From Streptomyces sp. RPA4-2 (GTDB lineage: Bacteria > Actinomycetota > Actinomycetes > Streptomycetales > Streptomycetaceae), in contig NZ_CP050975.2 of NCBI RefSeq assembly GCF_012273515.2, positions 3,162,001 to 3,226,000 of the forward strand: a DNA stretch of 64,000 nt, in the 5' to 3' direction. The first letter of the stretch is position 1; each line of letters begins with the position of its first letter. A program made the translations under genes and the position numbers. Below are positions 1 to 10,284 of this stretch, piece by piece. The notes beneath the pieces were generated by a model, which saw only the letters and a program-made list of their open reading frames with translations, searched no databases and was not told the DNA's origin.

Positions 1-990
1 CGGGCCCGCCCGCTGCCCACCGGCCCGCCGGTCCTCCGCGTCGAGGACCTCGCCATCGGCTTCGACGCCCGGCACCGGGGCGTCGACATCGTCGACGGGA
101 TCGGTTTCGAGGTGCGCCCGGGTGAAGTCCTGGGCCTGGTGGGCGAGTCGGGCTGCGGGAAGTCACTGACGGCGCTCGCGGTGATGGGCCTGGAGCCGCC
201 GGGGGCCCGGGTGCGCGGACGGGTCCTCTTCGACGGGACGCAGTTGGTGGGCGAGCCGATGCGGGTGCGGCGACGGCTGCTGGGCCACGAGATGGCGATG
301 GTCTACCAGGACGCGCTGTCGTCGCTGAACCCGGCCATGACGATCCGGGCCCAGCTGAAGCAGGTGGTGCGCAGGGGCGGCAGGCGCTCCCCCGCCGAAC
401 TGCTGTCGCTGGTCGGCCTCGATCCCGGCCGCACGCTGCGCAGTTACCCCCACGAGCTCTCCGGCGGCCAGCGCCAGCGCGTCCTGATCGCGATGGCCCT
501 CTCCCGCGGCCCCCGGCTGATCGTCGCCGACGAACCGACGACGGCCCTCGACGTGACCGTCCAGGCGCAGATCATCACGCTGCTCCTGCGGTTGCGCGAG
601 GAACTGGGCTTCGCGCTGGTCCTGGTCTCGCACGACCTGGCACTCGTCGCGGACGTCACGGACCGGGTGGTGGTGATGTACGGCGGCCGGATCGTGGAGA
701 CGGGCGTGACGGCGGACCTGGTCCAGTCGCCCGCCCACCCCTACACGCGGGGCCTGCTGGGCAGTGTCCTGTCCCTGGAGTCGGCGGCCACCCGCATGAC
801 ACAGATCAAGGGGGTCGTGCCCTCCCCCGCCGACTTCCCGGCGGGCTGCCGGTTCGCCGACCGCTGTCCGTCGGCGACGGAGGTGTGCCGGACGACGAGA
901 CCCGCCCTGCTGGGCACCCCGGCGCACACGGCGGCCTGCCATCATCCGGCGGTGGTACTGACGACCACGGAGAGCGAGACCGTCTCATGA
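1..990 (+). CDS. Peptide-family ABC importer ATPase, DppD/OppD-like (5' end outside window)
   Basis: ATP-hydrolysing subunit of an ABC importer of the dipeptide/oligopeptide/nickel family, acting on the cytoplasmic face of the membrane. The frame is open from base 1, so the start lies upstream; the first ATG-type start inside (112) would cut off the strand before Walker A. Visible in order: Walker A GESGCGKS (about base 142), signature LSGGQRQRV, Walker B LIVADEPTTALD, switch VSHDL, then the family's C-terminal extension (AHPYTRGLL) with Cys residues in GCRFADRC. It overlaps the next ATPase gene by four bases (ATGA). Its substrate-binding protein and permeases must lie to the left. Context (NanA-like aldolase, sialidase) suggests sialic acid rather than peptides, by analogy with SatABCD transporters, which belong to this family. 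Confidence 0.93.
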   Translation, partial: RARPLPTGPPVLRVEDLAIGFDARHRGVDIVDGIGFEVRPGEVLGLVGESGCGKSLTALAVMGLEPPGARVRGRVLFDGTQLVGEPMRVRRRLLGHEMAMVYQDALSSLNPAMTIRAQLKQVVRRGGRRSPAELLSLVGLDPGRTLRSYPHELSGGQRQRVLIAMALSRGPRLIVADEPTTALDVTVQAQIITLLLRLREELGFALVLVSHDLALVADVTDRVVVMYGGRIVETGVTADLVQSPAHPYTRGLLGSVLSLESAATRMTQIKGVVPSPADFPAGCRFADRCPSATEVCRTTRPALLGTPAHTAACHHPAVVLTTTESETVS

Positions 991-2045
991 CCGCACTCGT
1001 CCGGCTCGCGGACACCCACGTCGTCCACCGCGCCCGCAGCGGCAGCCTGTTCGCCCGCGACCGGGTGTACGCCCTGACCGGCGTCGATCTCACCGTCGCG
1101 CCCGGCGAGACGGTCGGGGTCGTCGGCGAGTCCGGCTGCGGGAAGTCGACACTCGCGAAGGTGCTGGTGGGCGTCCAGCGGCCGACGTCCGGCACGGTGA
1201 CGTTCGGCGGTCGCGACCTCTGGTCGATGAAGCCCGCCGAGCGGCGCGCGGCCGTCGGCGGCAACACGGGCATGATCTTCCAGGACCCGTCGACGGCGCT
1301 GAACCGCCGGCTGTCCGTACGACGGATCCTGCGCGACCCGCTGGACGTGCACCGGCGCGGAACGCCGGCCGGACGTGAGCTGCGGGTGCGGGAGTTGATG
1401 TCCCTGGTGGGTCTGCCCCGGGCCCTGGCGGAGGCCCTGCCGGGGCAGCTCTCCGGCGGCCAGCGCCAGCGGGTGGCCATCGCGCGCGCCCTCGCCCTGG
1501 ACCCGGACCTGGTGGTGGCCGACGAGCCGACGAGCGCGCTGGACGTGTCGGTCCGCGCCCAGATCCTCAACCTCCTGCTGGACCTCAAGGAGCGGCTCGG
1601 GCTCGCGCTGGTGTTCGTCTCGCACGACATCCAGACGGTACGCAGGATGAGCGACCGGGTGGTCACCATGTACCTCGGCCGGATCGTGGAGGAGTCCCCG
1701 GCTGCCGAGGTCACCGACCGGGCCCGGCACCCGTACACCCGGGCCCTCTTCTCGGCCACGCCGGGTCTGCTGGCACCGATCGACCCCATCCCCCTGGCGG
1801 GCCCGGTGCCCTCGGCCACCCGCCCGCCGACCGGCTGCCCCTTCCGCACCCGCTGCTGGAAGGCGGACGACACGTGCGCGTCCGCCATGCCGGGCTTCAC
1901 GGCCACGTCGGACCCCGGACACCGCTTCCGGTGCCACCATCCTGTGGAGGAGGGCGAGTCGACGCGCGACCTGGTGGCACAGGCCGTGGCGGTCTCTCCC
2001 CCCGTGGCCGACATCCCCGCCCAGCATCACCAGCATCAGCCCTAG
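987..2045 (+). CDS. Peptide-family ABC importer ATPase, DppF/OppF-like
   Basis: Second ATPase of the same importer, 352 residues, the usual length. Start is the ATG inside the ATGA overlap with the preceding stop, so the two are translationally coupled. Walker A GESGCGKST, signature LSGGQRQRV, Walker B LVVADEPTSALD, switch VSHDIQ and the C-terminal oligopeptide-ABC extension with GCPFRTRC are all present. A DppD-type and a DppF-type ATPase would form the heterodimeric nucleotide-binding module. The stop is followed after nine bases by the ATG of the aldolase gene, which indicates one transcript. Substrate cannot be read from ATPases; sialic acid is an inference from the neighbours. Confidence 0.93.
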   Translation: MTALVRLADTHVVHRARSGSLFARDRVYALTGVDLTVAPGETVGVVGESGCGKSTLAKVLVGVQRPTSGTVTFGGRDLWSMKPAERRAAVGGNTGMIFQDPSTALNRRLSVRRILRDPLDVHRRGTPAGRELRVRELMSLVGLPRALAEALPGQLSGGQRQRVAIARALALDPDLVVADEPTSALDVSVRAQILNLLLDLKERLGLALVFVSHDIQTVRRMSDRVVTMYLGRIVEESPAAEVTDRARHPYTRALFSATPGLLAPIDPIPLAGPVPSATRPPTGCPFRTRCWKADDTCASAMPGFTATSDPGHRFRCHHPVEEGESTRDLVAQAVAVSPPVADIPAQHHQHQP

Positions 2046-2054
2046 GGAGCCTCC

Positions 2055-2951
2055 ATGCCGATCCCCGCCCCGCTGACCGGTGTCGTACCGCCCGTCTGCA
2101 CGCCCCTGACACCGGACCGCGAGGTGGACGTTCCCTCGCTCATCAACCTCGTGGACCATCTGGTGGACGCCGGGGTCGACGGCCTGTTCGTGCTCGGCTC
2201 GTCCTCGGAGGCGGCGTATCTGACCGATGCGCAGCGCCGGCTGGTGGTGGAGACGGTGAAGGCGCACCTCGGCGGCCGGCTGCCCCTGCTGGCGGGTGTG
2301 ATCGACATGACGACCCCCAGGGTGCTCGACCATGTCGCGTCGGTCACCGCGGCGGGGGCGGACGCGGTGGTGGCCACGGCGCCCTTCTACGCCCGTACCC
2401 ACCCGGCGGAGATCGCCCGGCACTACCGTCTGATCGCCGCCCGCTCGTCCGTGCCCGTCTTCGCCTACGACCTGCCGGTGTCCGTCCACACCAAGCTGGG
2501 CGCGGAGCTGGTGCTCGAACTGGCCGCGGACGGGGTGCTGGCCGGTCTCAAGGACTCCAGCGGTGACCTGAGCGGCTTCCGTGCGGTGGTGACGGGGGCG
2601 AGGACGCATCCCGGTGTCACCGGATTCAGTGTCCTCACCGGATCCGAACTCGTCGTCGACTCGGCGCTCGCGCTGGGGGCGGACGGGGCGGTGCCCGGTC
2701 TCGCCAACGTCGATCCGCACGGGTATGTGCGGATCGACCGGCTCTGCCGGGAGGGGGACTGGGAGCGGGCCCGTGCCGAGCAGGAGCGGTTGTGCGTGTT
2801 GTTCGGGATGGTGGGGGTCGGCGATCCCGGGCGGATGGGGAGTGGGTCGGCCGCGCTCGGGGCGTTCAAGGCCGCGCTGTATCTGCGGGGGGTGATCTCG
2901 TGTCCGGCGACGGCGGAGCCGCAGGTGCCGTTGTCTGAGGGGGGAGGTTGA
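2055..2951 (+). CDS. DapA/NanA-family class I aldolase, possible N-acetylneuraminate lyase
   Basis: A 298-residue TIM-barrel aldolase of the dihydrodipicolinate synthase/N-acetylneuraminate lyase family. The Schiff-base lysine is K166 in GLKDSSGD and the catalytic tyrosine is Y138 in FAYDLP. The usual GTTGE/GSTGE loop reads GSSSE (48-52). After Y138 the sequence runs PVSVHTKL, closer to the lyase-type 'GVKL' than to the 'SRTG' of lysine-pathway DapA, so sialic acid or a related 2-oxo acid is a better guess than dihydrodipicolinate. AGGGAG stands seven bases before the ATG. It is the third gene of an operon with two ABC ATPases and faces a sialidase gene. The exact substrate is unproven. Confidence 0.8.
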   Translation: MPIPAPLTGVVPPVCTPLTPDREVDVPSLINLVDHLVDAGVDGLFVLGSSSEAAYLTDAQRRLVVETVKAHLGGRLPLLAGVIDMTTPRVLDHVASVTAAGADAVVATAPFYARTHPAEIARHYRLIAARSSVPVFAYDLPVSVHTKLGAELVLELAADGVLAGLKDSSGDLSGFRAVVTGARTHPGVTGFSVLTGSELVVDSALALGADGAVPGLANVDPHGYVRIDRLCREGDWERARAEQERLCVLFGMVGVGDPGRMGSGSAALGAFKAALYLRGVISCPATAEPQVPLSEGGG

Positions 2952-2999
2952 GCGGGTGGGCAAGTATTTGGCGACGGCGGGCCTTCTGTAGGCGCTTCT

Positions 3000-3240
3000 C
3001 CCGCCCCCGCCGCCCCTACCCGACCCATCCCGTACCTGGGGGCTCCGCCCCCAGACCCCCGCTCTACCTTAAGGGCCTTGTCCTCAAACGCCGGACGGGC
3101 TGACTACCCAGCCCGTCCGGCGTTTGAGGACGAGCTCCTTCGGGCGAAAGCAAGGGGGTCCAGGGGCGCAGCGCCCCCTGGCGGGGTCTGGGGCGGAGCC
3201 CCAGCTACGGGACGGGTCGGGTAGGGGCGGCGGGGGCGGG
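3000..3240. repeat. Long imperfect inverted repeat enclosing the convergent terminator
   Basis: The left arm (about 3000-3062) and right arm (about 3181-3240) are near-perfect reverse complements over about 60 bases with only a few differences. They enclose the 23-bp terminator hairpin. The arms carry the Streptomyces-type intergenic sequence 'ggggctccgcccc'. The right arm is read as coding sequence by the sialidase gene. Confidence 0.85.
3080..3131. terminator. Bidirectional terminator hairpin between convergent genes
   Basis: A perfect 23-bp stem (3080-3102 with 3109-3131) and a six-base loop lie between the end of the aldolase gene and the sialidase gene. No strong T-run follows, as is common in Streptomyces. 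The sialidase stop codon (3104-3106, TAG on the minus strand) lies in the loop. Confidence 0.85.
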
Positions 3241-4459
3241 AACAGCCGCTGCGAGTAAGCCGGAACTCGATGCGGGCGTACGGGCCCGACTCCCCCGTCT
3301 CGTAGAGGATCCCCACCCGCCCGGAACCGAGCGGCACGAGGTCCGAGTAGGCGGCCGGCCGCGAGGAGAGCGTCATCGTCCTGGTGAACGTGACGCCGGA
3401 GTCCGTACTGCGCCACAACGCCATGCCCCGCCGCGCGTGAGGCACGGACGGCCCGGAGAAGAGAAGGGGAGCGTGCCGGCCGGGCGGCTGCAGGACGCCG
3501 CCCTGGACCACGGGCACCTCGTTCAGCGCCGGCTGGACGGCGTACGGCCGGGACAGCGTCTGTCCGCCGTCACCGGAGTAGGCGTCCAGCCGATGCCCGC
3601 CCGAACCCCCCGTACCGTTCTCGTCCCGCGCACTGAAGTACAGCCGCCCGTCGGGAAGTTCGGCCACACCGCTCTCGTTGACGTTGAGCCGTCCGTCGTA
3701 CGAGTCGTCGACGAACCCGAGCCGCCAGTCCAGCCCGCCGTCGTCGCTGTAGAGGGCGTGCCCGCCGTAGTACTTGGCCTCCCGGCCGGTGTCGGCGGAG
3801 CCGGGCGGCGGCGCGGAGGAGTGGTCGGCGGGAACCACCAGCCGCCCGGCGTGCGGCCCGTGCCGCAGGGCGATCGCGTGCCCGGGTCCCGTGGCGTACC
3901 ACCGCCATCCCGGCCGCTTCACCGCGCCGGTGATCTCCCGGGGAGCGGAGAAGTGCCGGCCGTCGTCACGGCTCGTCTGGACGAAGACACGGCGGCCGAG
4001 ACCCCTCGTGGCCTCGCCCCTCATGATCCGCGCCTCGGTCACCGCGCCGCCGTTGAAGCAGGTGAGCAGGACGACGCGGCCGCTGCGGGGGTCCACGACG
4101 GGCGCGGGATTGCCCCGGGTGTCCCCGCCGCCGTCCGCGACGACCCGCAGCGGACCCCACGTACAGCCTCCGTCGGCGGACCGTCTCAGGACGACGTCGA
4201 TGTCCCCCGTGTCGCCCCCGCCGTCGTGCCGCCCCTCGGCGAAGGCGAGCACCGTGCCCGCGCCGGTCCGGACGACGGCCGGGATGCGGTAAGCGGCGTA
4301 GCCGTCCTGGCCCGCGGTGTACGGCACGGAGGCCGCGCAGTGGGACCCTGACGGGGAGGCCGCGGACGCGGTCCCGACGGCGGCGGGAGCGGCGAGGAGG
4401 CCCGCGGTCAGCGCGGCGGCGAGGCTGCGTCTCAGGGGTTCCTCGCTCTCGCCTCGCAC
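3104..4459 (-). CDS. Secreted exo-alpha-sialidase (neuraminidase, GH33-like)
   Basis: A 451-residue exported glycosidase that would release terminal sialic acids. It has an N-terminal signal peptide (RRSLAAALTAGLLAAPAAVGTASA). The family 'RIP' motif is in YRIPAVVRT, and five Asp-boxes follow (SADGGCTWG, SRDDGRHF, SDDGGLDW, SGDGGQTL, STDSGVTF), as expected for a six-bladed propeller. The catalytic domain appears to end at YARIEFRLTRSG. The remaining roughly 43 residues are Pro/Arg/Ala-rich and are simply translation of the intergenic inverted repeat, with the stop in the terminator loop. Start is GTG (4457-4459), the only one before the signal peptide. It converges on the aldolase/ABC operon, supporting extracellular sialic-acid release feeding uptake. 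Confidence 0.9.
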   Translation of the reverse strand: MRGESEEPLRRSLAAALTAGLLAAPAAVGTASAASPSGSHCAASVPYTAGQDGYAAYRIPAVVRTGAGTVLAFAEGRHDGGGDTGDIDVVLRRSADGGCTWGPLRVVADGGGDTRGNPAPVVDPRSGRVVLLTCFNGGAVTEARIMRGEATRGLGRRVFVQTSRDDGRHFSAPREITGAVKRPGWRWYATGPGHAIALRHGPHAGRLVVPADHSSAPPPGSADTGREAKYYGGHALYSDDGGLDWRLGFVDDSYDGRLNVNESGVAELPDGRLYFSARDENGTGGSGGHRLDAYSGDGGQTLSRPYAVQPALNEVPVVQGGVLQPPGRHAPLLFSGPSVPHARRGMALWRSTDSGVTFTRTMTLSSRPAAYSDLVPLGSGRVGILYETGESGPYARIEFRLTRSGCSRPRRPYPTRPVAGAPPQTPPGGAAPLDPLAFARRSSSSNAGRAG

Positions 4460-4469
4460 ACCACGAGGC

Positions 4470-4488
4470 GTGCTACTTCACGTAGCAC
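4470..4488. promoter_or_regulatory. Inverted repeat upstream of sialidase, candidate operator
   Basis: Perfect arms gtgctac and gtagcac with a five-base spacer (ttcac) begin 11 bases upstream of the sialidase GTG. The size and position fit a repressor operator, but I cannot name the regulator and none is encoded nearby in the window. Confidence 0.4.
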
Positions 4489-4532
4489 TCAGATTACCCC
4501 GCGTGACCGCCCTCACACTTCCGTGCCGGGGT

Positions 4533-5228
4533 CTAGGACGGCGTGCGCGCCGCGACCAGGAGCCGTGTCACCTCGTCCGCGCAGATCGTCAGCGCCGCGC
4601 CGACGGTGGACAGGACGTCCCGTTCGGCGGGCGTGTAGGGCCCGTCGGCCAGGGCGATCCGGGCCCCCTGGAGCAGGATCGATTCACGGCCGGCCGACGC
4701 GAGGTGCGGAGCGAGCGGGTCCAGGGCCTCGTGGAGCTCTATCGCGAGGCCCGCCCCGCAGGGTTCTCCGAAGAGCCGGCCGGTGTCCGCGGCGAGGGCC
4801 TCGACGAGCGCGGCGAGCTGGTCCTCGGTGCAGTCGTCGAAGCCGGCCGAGCGCACCGCGACGGCCGCGGTCTCCAGGGCCGTGCGGGAGCAGGTGCCGC
4901 CGGCCGCGAGCACGGCGAGCGCGACGGTGTGGACGGCGTCGCGGAGCATCGCGGAGAAGCGGGTGGTGGTGGGGTGGTCGAGGACGTCCGCGCCGTAGTG
5001 GCGGCGGCAGGCGGCGCACTCGACGACGGGGCCCGTCTCACCGCGCGGCAGGACCGGTACGCCGAGGAGGGTGAAGCGGCGGCGGCCGGTGAGGCGCTGG
5101 TAGTTGCGGTCGCCTCCACAGCCCGGACAGAAGAACTCGCCGTCCCCCATGGTGGTCCACGCGGTACGGGTGCCCAGGATGCGGGGAACCTGAACTGCAC
5201 GACCGTTTCGTCCCCACCCTGGCAGCAC
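4533..5228 (-). CDS. Zinc-ribbon, TerB-like conserved protein
   Basis: A predicted 231-residue cytoplasmic protein. A zinc ribbon is formed by C34-x2-C37 (FCPGCGG) and C71-x2-C74 (CAAC), followed by a helical region like TerB (tellurite-resistance family) with LRDAVHTVALAVLAAGG and a C-terminal acidic segment (ALADGPYTPAERDVL). The GTG at 5228 is preceded by GGAGG nine bases upstream and was chosen for that; an ATG at 5150 would leave 205 residues and has no ribosome-binding site. TerB-like proteins are metal-binding and linked to stress, but the role of this single-gene version is unknown. It lies downstream of leuA on the same strand but beyond the leuA terminator. Confidence 0.7.
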   Translation of the reverse strand: MLPGWGRNGRAVQVPRILGTRTAWTTMGDGEFFCPGCGGDRNYQRLTGRRRFTLLGVPVLPRGETGPVVECAACRRHYGADVLDHPTTTRFSAMLRDAVHTVALAVLAAGGTCSRTALETAAVAVRSAGFDDCTEDQLAALVEALAADTGRLFGEPCGAGLAIELHEALDPLAPHLASAGRESILLQGARIALADGPYTPAERDVLSTVGAALTICADEVTRLLVAARTPS

Positions 5229-5360
5229 CGTCGCACACCTCCGTAACGCCGCGGCAACATCGCCGCGCTGGCGTGATGTTAGCCACATTGTTGAGGTGGA
5301 GTCAGTACCCCGGACGAGACCTCTCCGTGATCTTCACGGGGATTGGCCGGTAAACGACGT

Positions 5361-5392
5361 GGCCCCGCCCGCCTCAAAAGGCGGACGGGGCC
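5361..5392 (-). terminator. leuA terminator hairpin
   Basis: The inverted repeat ggccccg-c-ccgcct / aggcgg-a-cggggcc has a short caaa-like loop and one mismatch. It lies just after the leuA stop. Confidence 0.75.
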
Positions 5393-5414
5393 AGGAAAAC
5401 GCCGGTCAGAGTGG

Positions 5415-7373
<1,959 letters not shown>

Positions 7374-7499
7374 TCACATCACTCAGGGTGAGCCTTCATA
7401 CCACTCAGGAGCGGACGGAGGCACTCCCTATCACCGCATTTCACACGATCTTGGTCGCCGGTAGTGACACCGGCGTGACTCAGTGCAATCGTGCCGGGC

Positions 7500-8573
7500 A
7501 TGACCGCCAACGCGGCAGGCTTCGAGCCTGTCTTCTGCACCATCGTGCCGCCCCACGTCCTCGACACGCTGGCCCAGCACGAGGACCCCGCGCTCTCCGG
7601 GCCCGCGCGCCGCACCCTGGAGCGCGACGCCTTCGAGCGCACCCACCGCCGGCTGACCACGGTCATCGGCGCGCCCACGGTGGCAGCGCCGCCGGACGCG
7701 CCCGCGGACAAGCCGCGGCGCACCGTCTACGACGCCCGCCACCAGCAGGACCTGCCCGGCAAGAAGGTCCGCGGCGAGGGCGAAGACCCCGGCAAGGACG
7801 CCACCGTCAACCGCGCGTACGCCGGCCTGGGGGCCACCTTCGACCTGTACCTGAACGCCTACGCCCGCAACTCGATCAACGGCGAGGGACTTCCCCTCGA
7901 CGCGAGCGTGCACTTCGACCGGGACTACAACAACGCCTTCTGGAACGGCGAGCAGATGGTGTTCGGGGACGGCGACGGCGAGATCTTCCTCGACTTCACC
8001 ATCCCGGTCGACGTCATCGGCCACGAGCTGACCCACGGCGTCACCCAGTACACGGCGAACCTCACCTACTTCGGCCAGCCGGGCGCGCTCAACGAGTCCA
8101 TGTCCGACGTCTTCGGCTCGCTGATCAAGCAGTACACGCTCGGCCAGACCGCGGCCGAGGCCGACTGGCTGATCGGCGCCGGACTGCTCGCCCCGCGGGT
8201 CACCGGCCAGGCGCTGCGTTCCATGAAGGAACCGGGCAGCGCCTACGACGACGACGTGCTCGGCAAGGACCCGCAGCCCGCGACGATGGACGGTTATGTG
8301 CGCACCGGCCGCGACAACGGCGGCGTCCACATCAACTCCGGCATCCCCAATCACGCCTTCTACCTCGTCGCCCAGGCACTCGGCGGCCACGCCTGGGAGC
8401 GTGCCGGGCAGATCTGGTACGACGTCCTCACCGGCGGCGAGCTGCAGTCGCAGGCGAGCTTCGCCGACTTCGCCGAGCTGACGGTCGCCCGGGCGCGCAG
8501 CCGGTACGGGGAGGGCGAGGAACTGCAAGGGGTGACGAAGGCCTGGGAGCAGGTCGGGGTCGCGACGTCGTAG
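7500..8573 (+). CDS. M4-family (protealysin-like) zinc metallopeptidase
   Basis: A 357-residue thermolysin-family peptidase. The zinc site is H175-E176-x2-H179 (HELTHG) with E199 in NESMSD as third ligand; the late GGVHINSGIPNHA carries the catalytic His. There is no signal peptide; the N-terminus (CTIVPPHVLDTLA) resembles the short propeptide of protealysins, which points to an intracellular or non-classically exported enzyme. The ATG at 7500 is preferred; a GTG at 7491 is possible and neither has a clear ribosome-binding site. The next gene encodes an emfourin-like inhibitor candidate, the arrangement known for protealysin. Confidence 0.93.
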   Translation: MTANAAGFEPVFCTIVPPHVLDTLAQHEDPALSGPARRTLERDAFERTHRRLTTVIGAPTVAAPPDAPADKPRRTVYDARHQQDLPGKKVRGEGEDPGKDATVNRAYAGLGATFDLYLNAYARNSINGEGLPLDASVHFDRDYNNAFWNGEQMVFGDGDGEIFLDFTIPVDVIGHELTHGVTQYTANLTYFGQPGALNESMSDVFGSLIKQYTLGQTAAEADWLIGAGLLAPRVTGQALRSMKEPGSAYDDDVLGKDPQPATMDGYVRTGRDNGGVHINSGIPNHAFYLVAQALGGHAWERAGQIWYDVLTGGELQSQASFADFAELTVARARSRYGEGEELQGVTKAWEQVGVATS

Positions 8574-8605
8574 CCCCGGCGTCCGATCCGTACTAGACAG
8601 GACCC

Positions 8606-8872
8606 ATGCGTATTCAGGTGAGGCGCACGGGCGGATTCGCGGGCATCGAGCGCCGGGCCGAGATGGACACCTCGGGGCGGGCCGACGGCCGTGAGTGGCA
8701 GGCCCTGGCCGAGCGGGCGGTCGCCGCCGGCCGGGGCACCCGCCCCGCCGGGGTCCCGGACGGTTTCAGCTACGAGATCACGGTCGACGGCAGGACGGTG
8801 TACGCGGCCGACCCGAGCCTCACGGAGGAGCAGAGGGAGCTGATCTCGCGCGTGCTCAAAGAAGGGGCGTGA
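8606..8872 (+). CDS. Emfourin-like protealysin inhibitor candidate
   Basis: An 88-residue soluble protein starting MRIQVRRTGGFAGIERR, with a central GFSYEITVDGRTVYAADPSLTEEQ segment and an acidic C-terminal helix. Its size, the 'R-x-GGFAG' opening and the position 32 bases after an M4 peptidase gene fit the emfourin family, proteins encoded next to protealysins that inhibit them. The assignment is from context and pattern memory; no catalytic residues exist to check. The two probably share a transcript. Confidence 0.72.
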   Translation: MRIQVRRTGGFAGIERRAEMDTSGRADGREWQALAERAVAAGRGTRPAGVPDGFSYEITVDGRTVYAADPSLTEEQRELISRVLKEGA

Positions 8873-8970
8873 GCGGGGCCGCCGGGGATGGGCGTCGCCG
8901 AGGAAGCGGCAACTCGTGGTTCACGCCCACCCGTTGACTTCCTTTACTGCCGGTAAGGATGATCGCGCGC

Positions 8971-10284
8971 ATGGCGACGAACCCCCTACCGCAGTTCCCG
9001 CCCGGCTTCCTCTGGGGCGTGTCCACCTCGGCCCACCAGATCGAGGGCGCCGTCCAGGAGCGCGACCCCTCGGTGTGGGACGCCTTCACCGCCGAGCCGG
9101 GCCGCGTCAAGGACGGCTCGACCGCTGCGGTGGCCTGCGACCACTACCACCGCTACCCCGAGGACGTGGCGCTCCTCGCCGACCTTGGCGTGGACGCGTA
9201 CCGCTTCTCGGTCTCCTGGCCCCGGGTCAACTCCCCCGGCGGCCTCGACTTCTACGACCGGCTCGTCGACGCGCTGTGCGCCGCCGGGGTGCGCCCCGTC
9301 CCGACCCTCTTCCACTGGGACCTGCCGCTGGAGCTGGACTGGCTGAACCGGGACACGGCGGAACGCTTCGCCGAGTACGCCGGTGTCGTCGCCGCCCGGC
9401 TCGGTGACCGCGTGCGGAAGTGGATCACCCTGAACGAGCCCGCCGAACACACCCTGCTGGGCCACGCGCTCGGGGCGCACGCCCCCGGCAGGCGGCTGCT
9501 CTTCGACGCGCTGCCGGTGGCCCACCACCAGCTCCTCGCCCACGGCCTGGCGGTACGGGCGCTGCGCGCGGCCGGGGCCGCCGACATCGGGATCGCCAAC
9601 TCGCACGGGCCGACCTGGGCGGCGTCCCGGAGCCCCGAGGACGTGGAGGCCGCGGACTTCTACGACCTCCTGCTCAACCGGCTCTTCGCGGACCCGCTGC
9701 TGCTGGGCCGCTATCCCGAGGGCATCGGTGAGCTGATGCCGGGACACCCCGAAGGCGTCGAGGCGGACCTGAAGGTGATCGCGGAGCCGCTGGACTGGTA
9801 CGGGATCAACTACTACCAGCCGACCCGGGTGGGCGCCCCGCAGGGCACGGAGATCGAGTTCGGCGGACTGACCCTGCCCGCCGAACTCCCCTTCTCGGTC
9901 AGGGAACTGGAGGGGTACCCGGTCACGGACTTCGGCTGGCCGGTGGTCCCCGAGGCGCTGACCGAACTGCTGGTGGGCTTCCACGAGCGATACGGCGACC
10001 GGCTCCCCCCGGTGGTCATCACCGAGAACGGCTGCTCGTACGAGGGCATCGACGACCAGGAACGGATCGCGTTCCTCGACGGTCATGTCCGGGCCCTGCA
10101 CCGGGCGTCGGAGCAGGGCGTGGACGTCCGCGGCTACTTCGTGTGGTCACTGCTGGACAACTTCGAGTGGGCGGAGGGGTACGCGCGCCGCTTCGGGCTG
10201 GTGCACGTCGACTACGACACGCAAAAGCGCACCCCGAAGGCGTCGTACGCCTGGCTGCGGGACGCCCTGCGGGCGCGGGGATGA
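8971..10284 (+). CDS. Family GH1 beta-glucosidase/beta-glycosidase
   Basis: A 437-residue retaining glycosidase without signal peptide, so it acts on sugars already imported. The acid/base is E156 in TLNEP and the nucleophile is E352 in ITENG; the N-terminal FLWGVSTSAHQIEGA and C-terminal WSLLDNFEWAEGY are family hallmarks. Of two ATGs, the one at 8971 is favoured because AAGGA (8955-8959) lies 11 bases before it; the ATG at 8959 overlaps that site. The gene ends in an ATGA overlap with an MFS transporter. There is no ABC sugar importer or CebR-type box here, unlike the cellobiose locus. Confidence 0.94.
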   Translation: MATNPLPQFPPGFLWGVSTSAHQIEGAVQERDPSVWDAFTAEPGRVKDGSTAAVACDHYHRYPEDVALLADLGVDAYRFSVSWPRVNSPGGLDFYDRLVDALCAAGVRPVPTLFHWDLPLELDWLNRDTAERFAEYAGVVAARLGDRVRKWITLNEPAEHTLLGHALGAHAPGRRLLFDALPVAHHQLLAHGLAVRALRAAGAADIGIANSHGPTWAASRSPEDVEAADFYDLLLNRLFADPLLLGRYPEGIGELMPGHPEGVEADLKVIAEPLDWYGINYYQPTRVGAPQGTEIEFGGLTLPAELPFSVRELEGYPVTDFGWPVVPEALTELLVGFHERYGDRLPPVVITENGCSYEGIDDQERIAFLDGHVRALHRASEQGVDVRGYFVWSLLDNFEWAEGYARRFGLVHVDYDTQKRTPKASYAWLRDALRARG

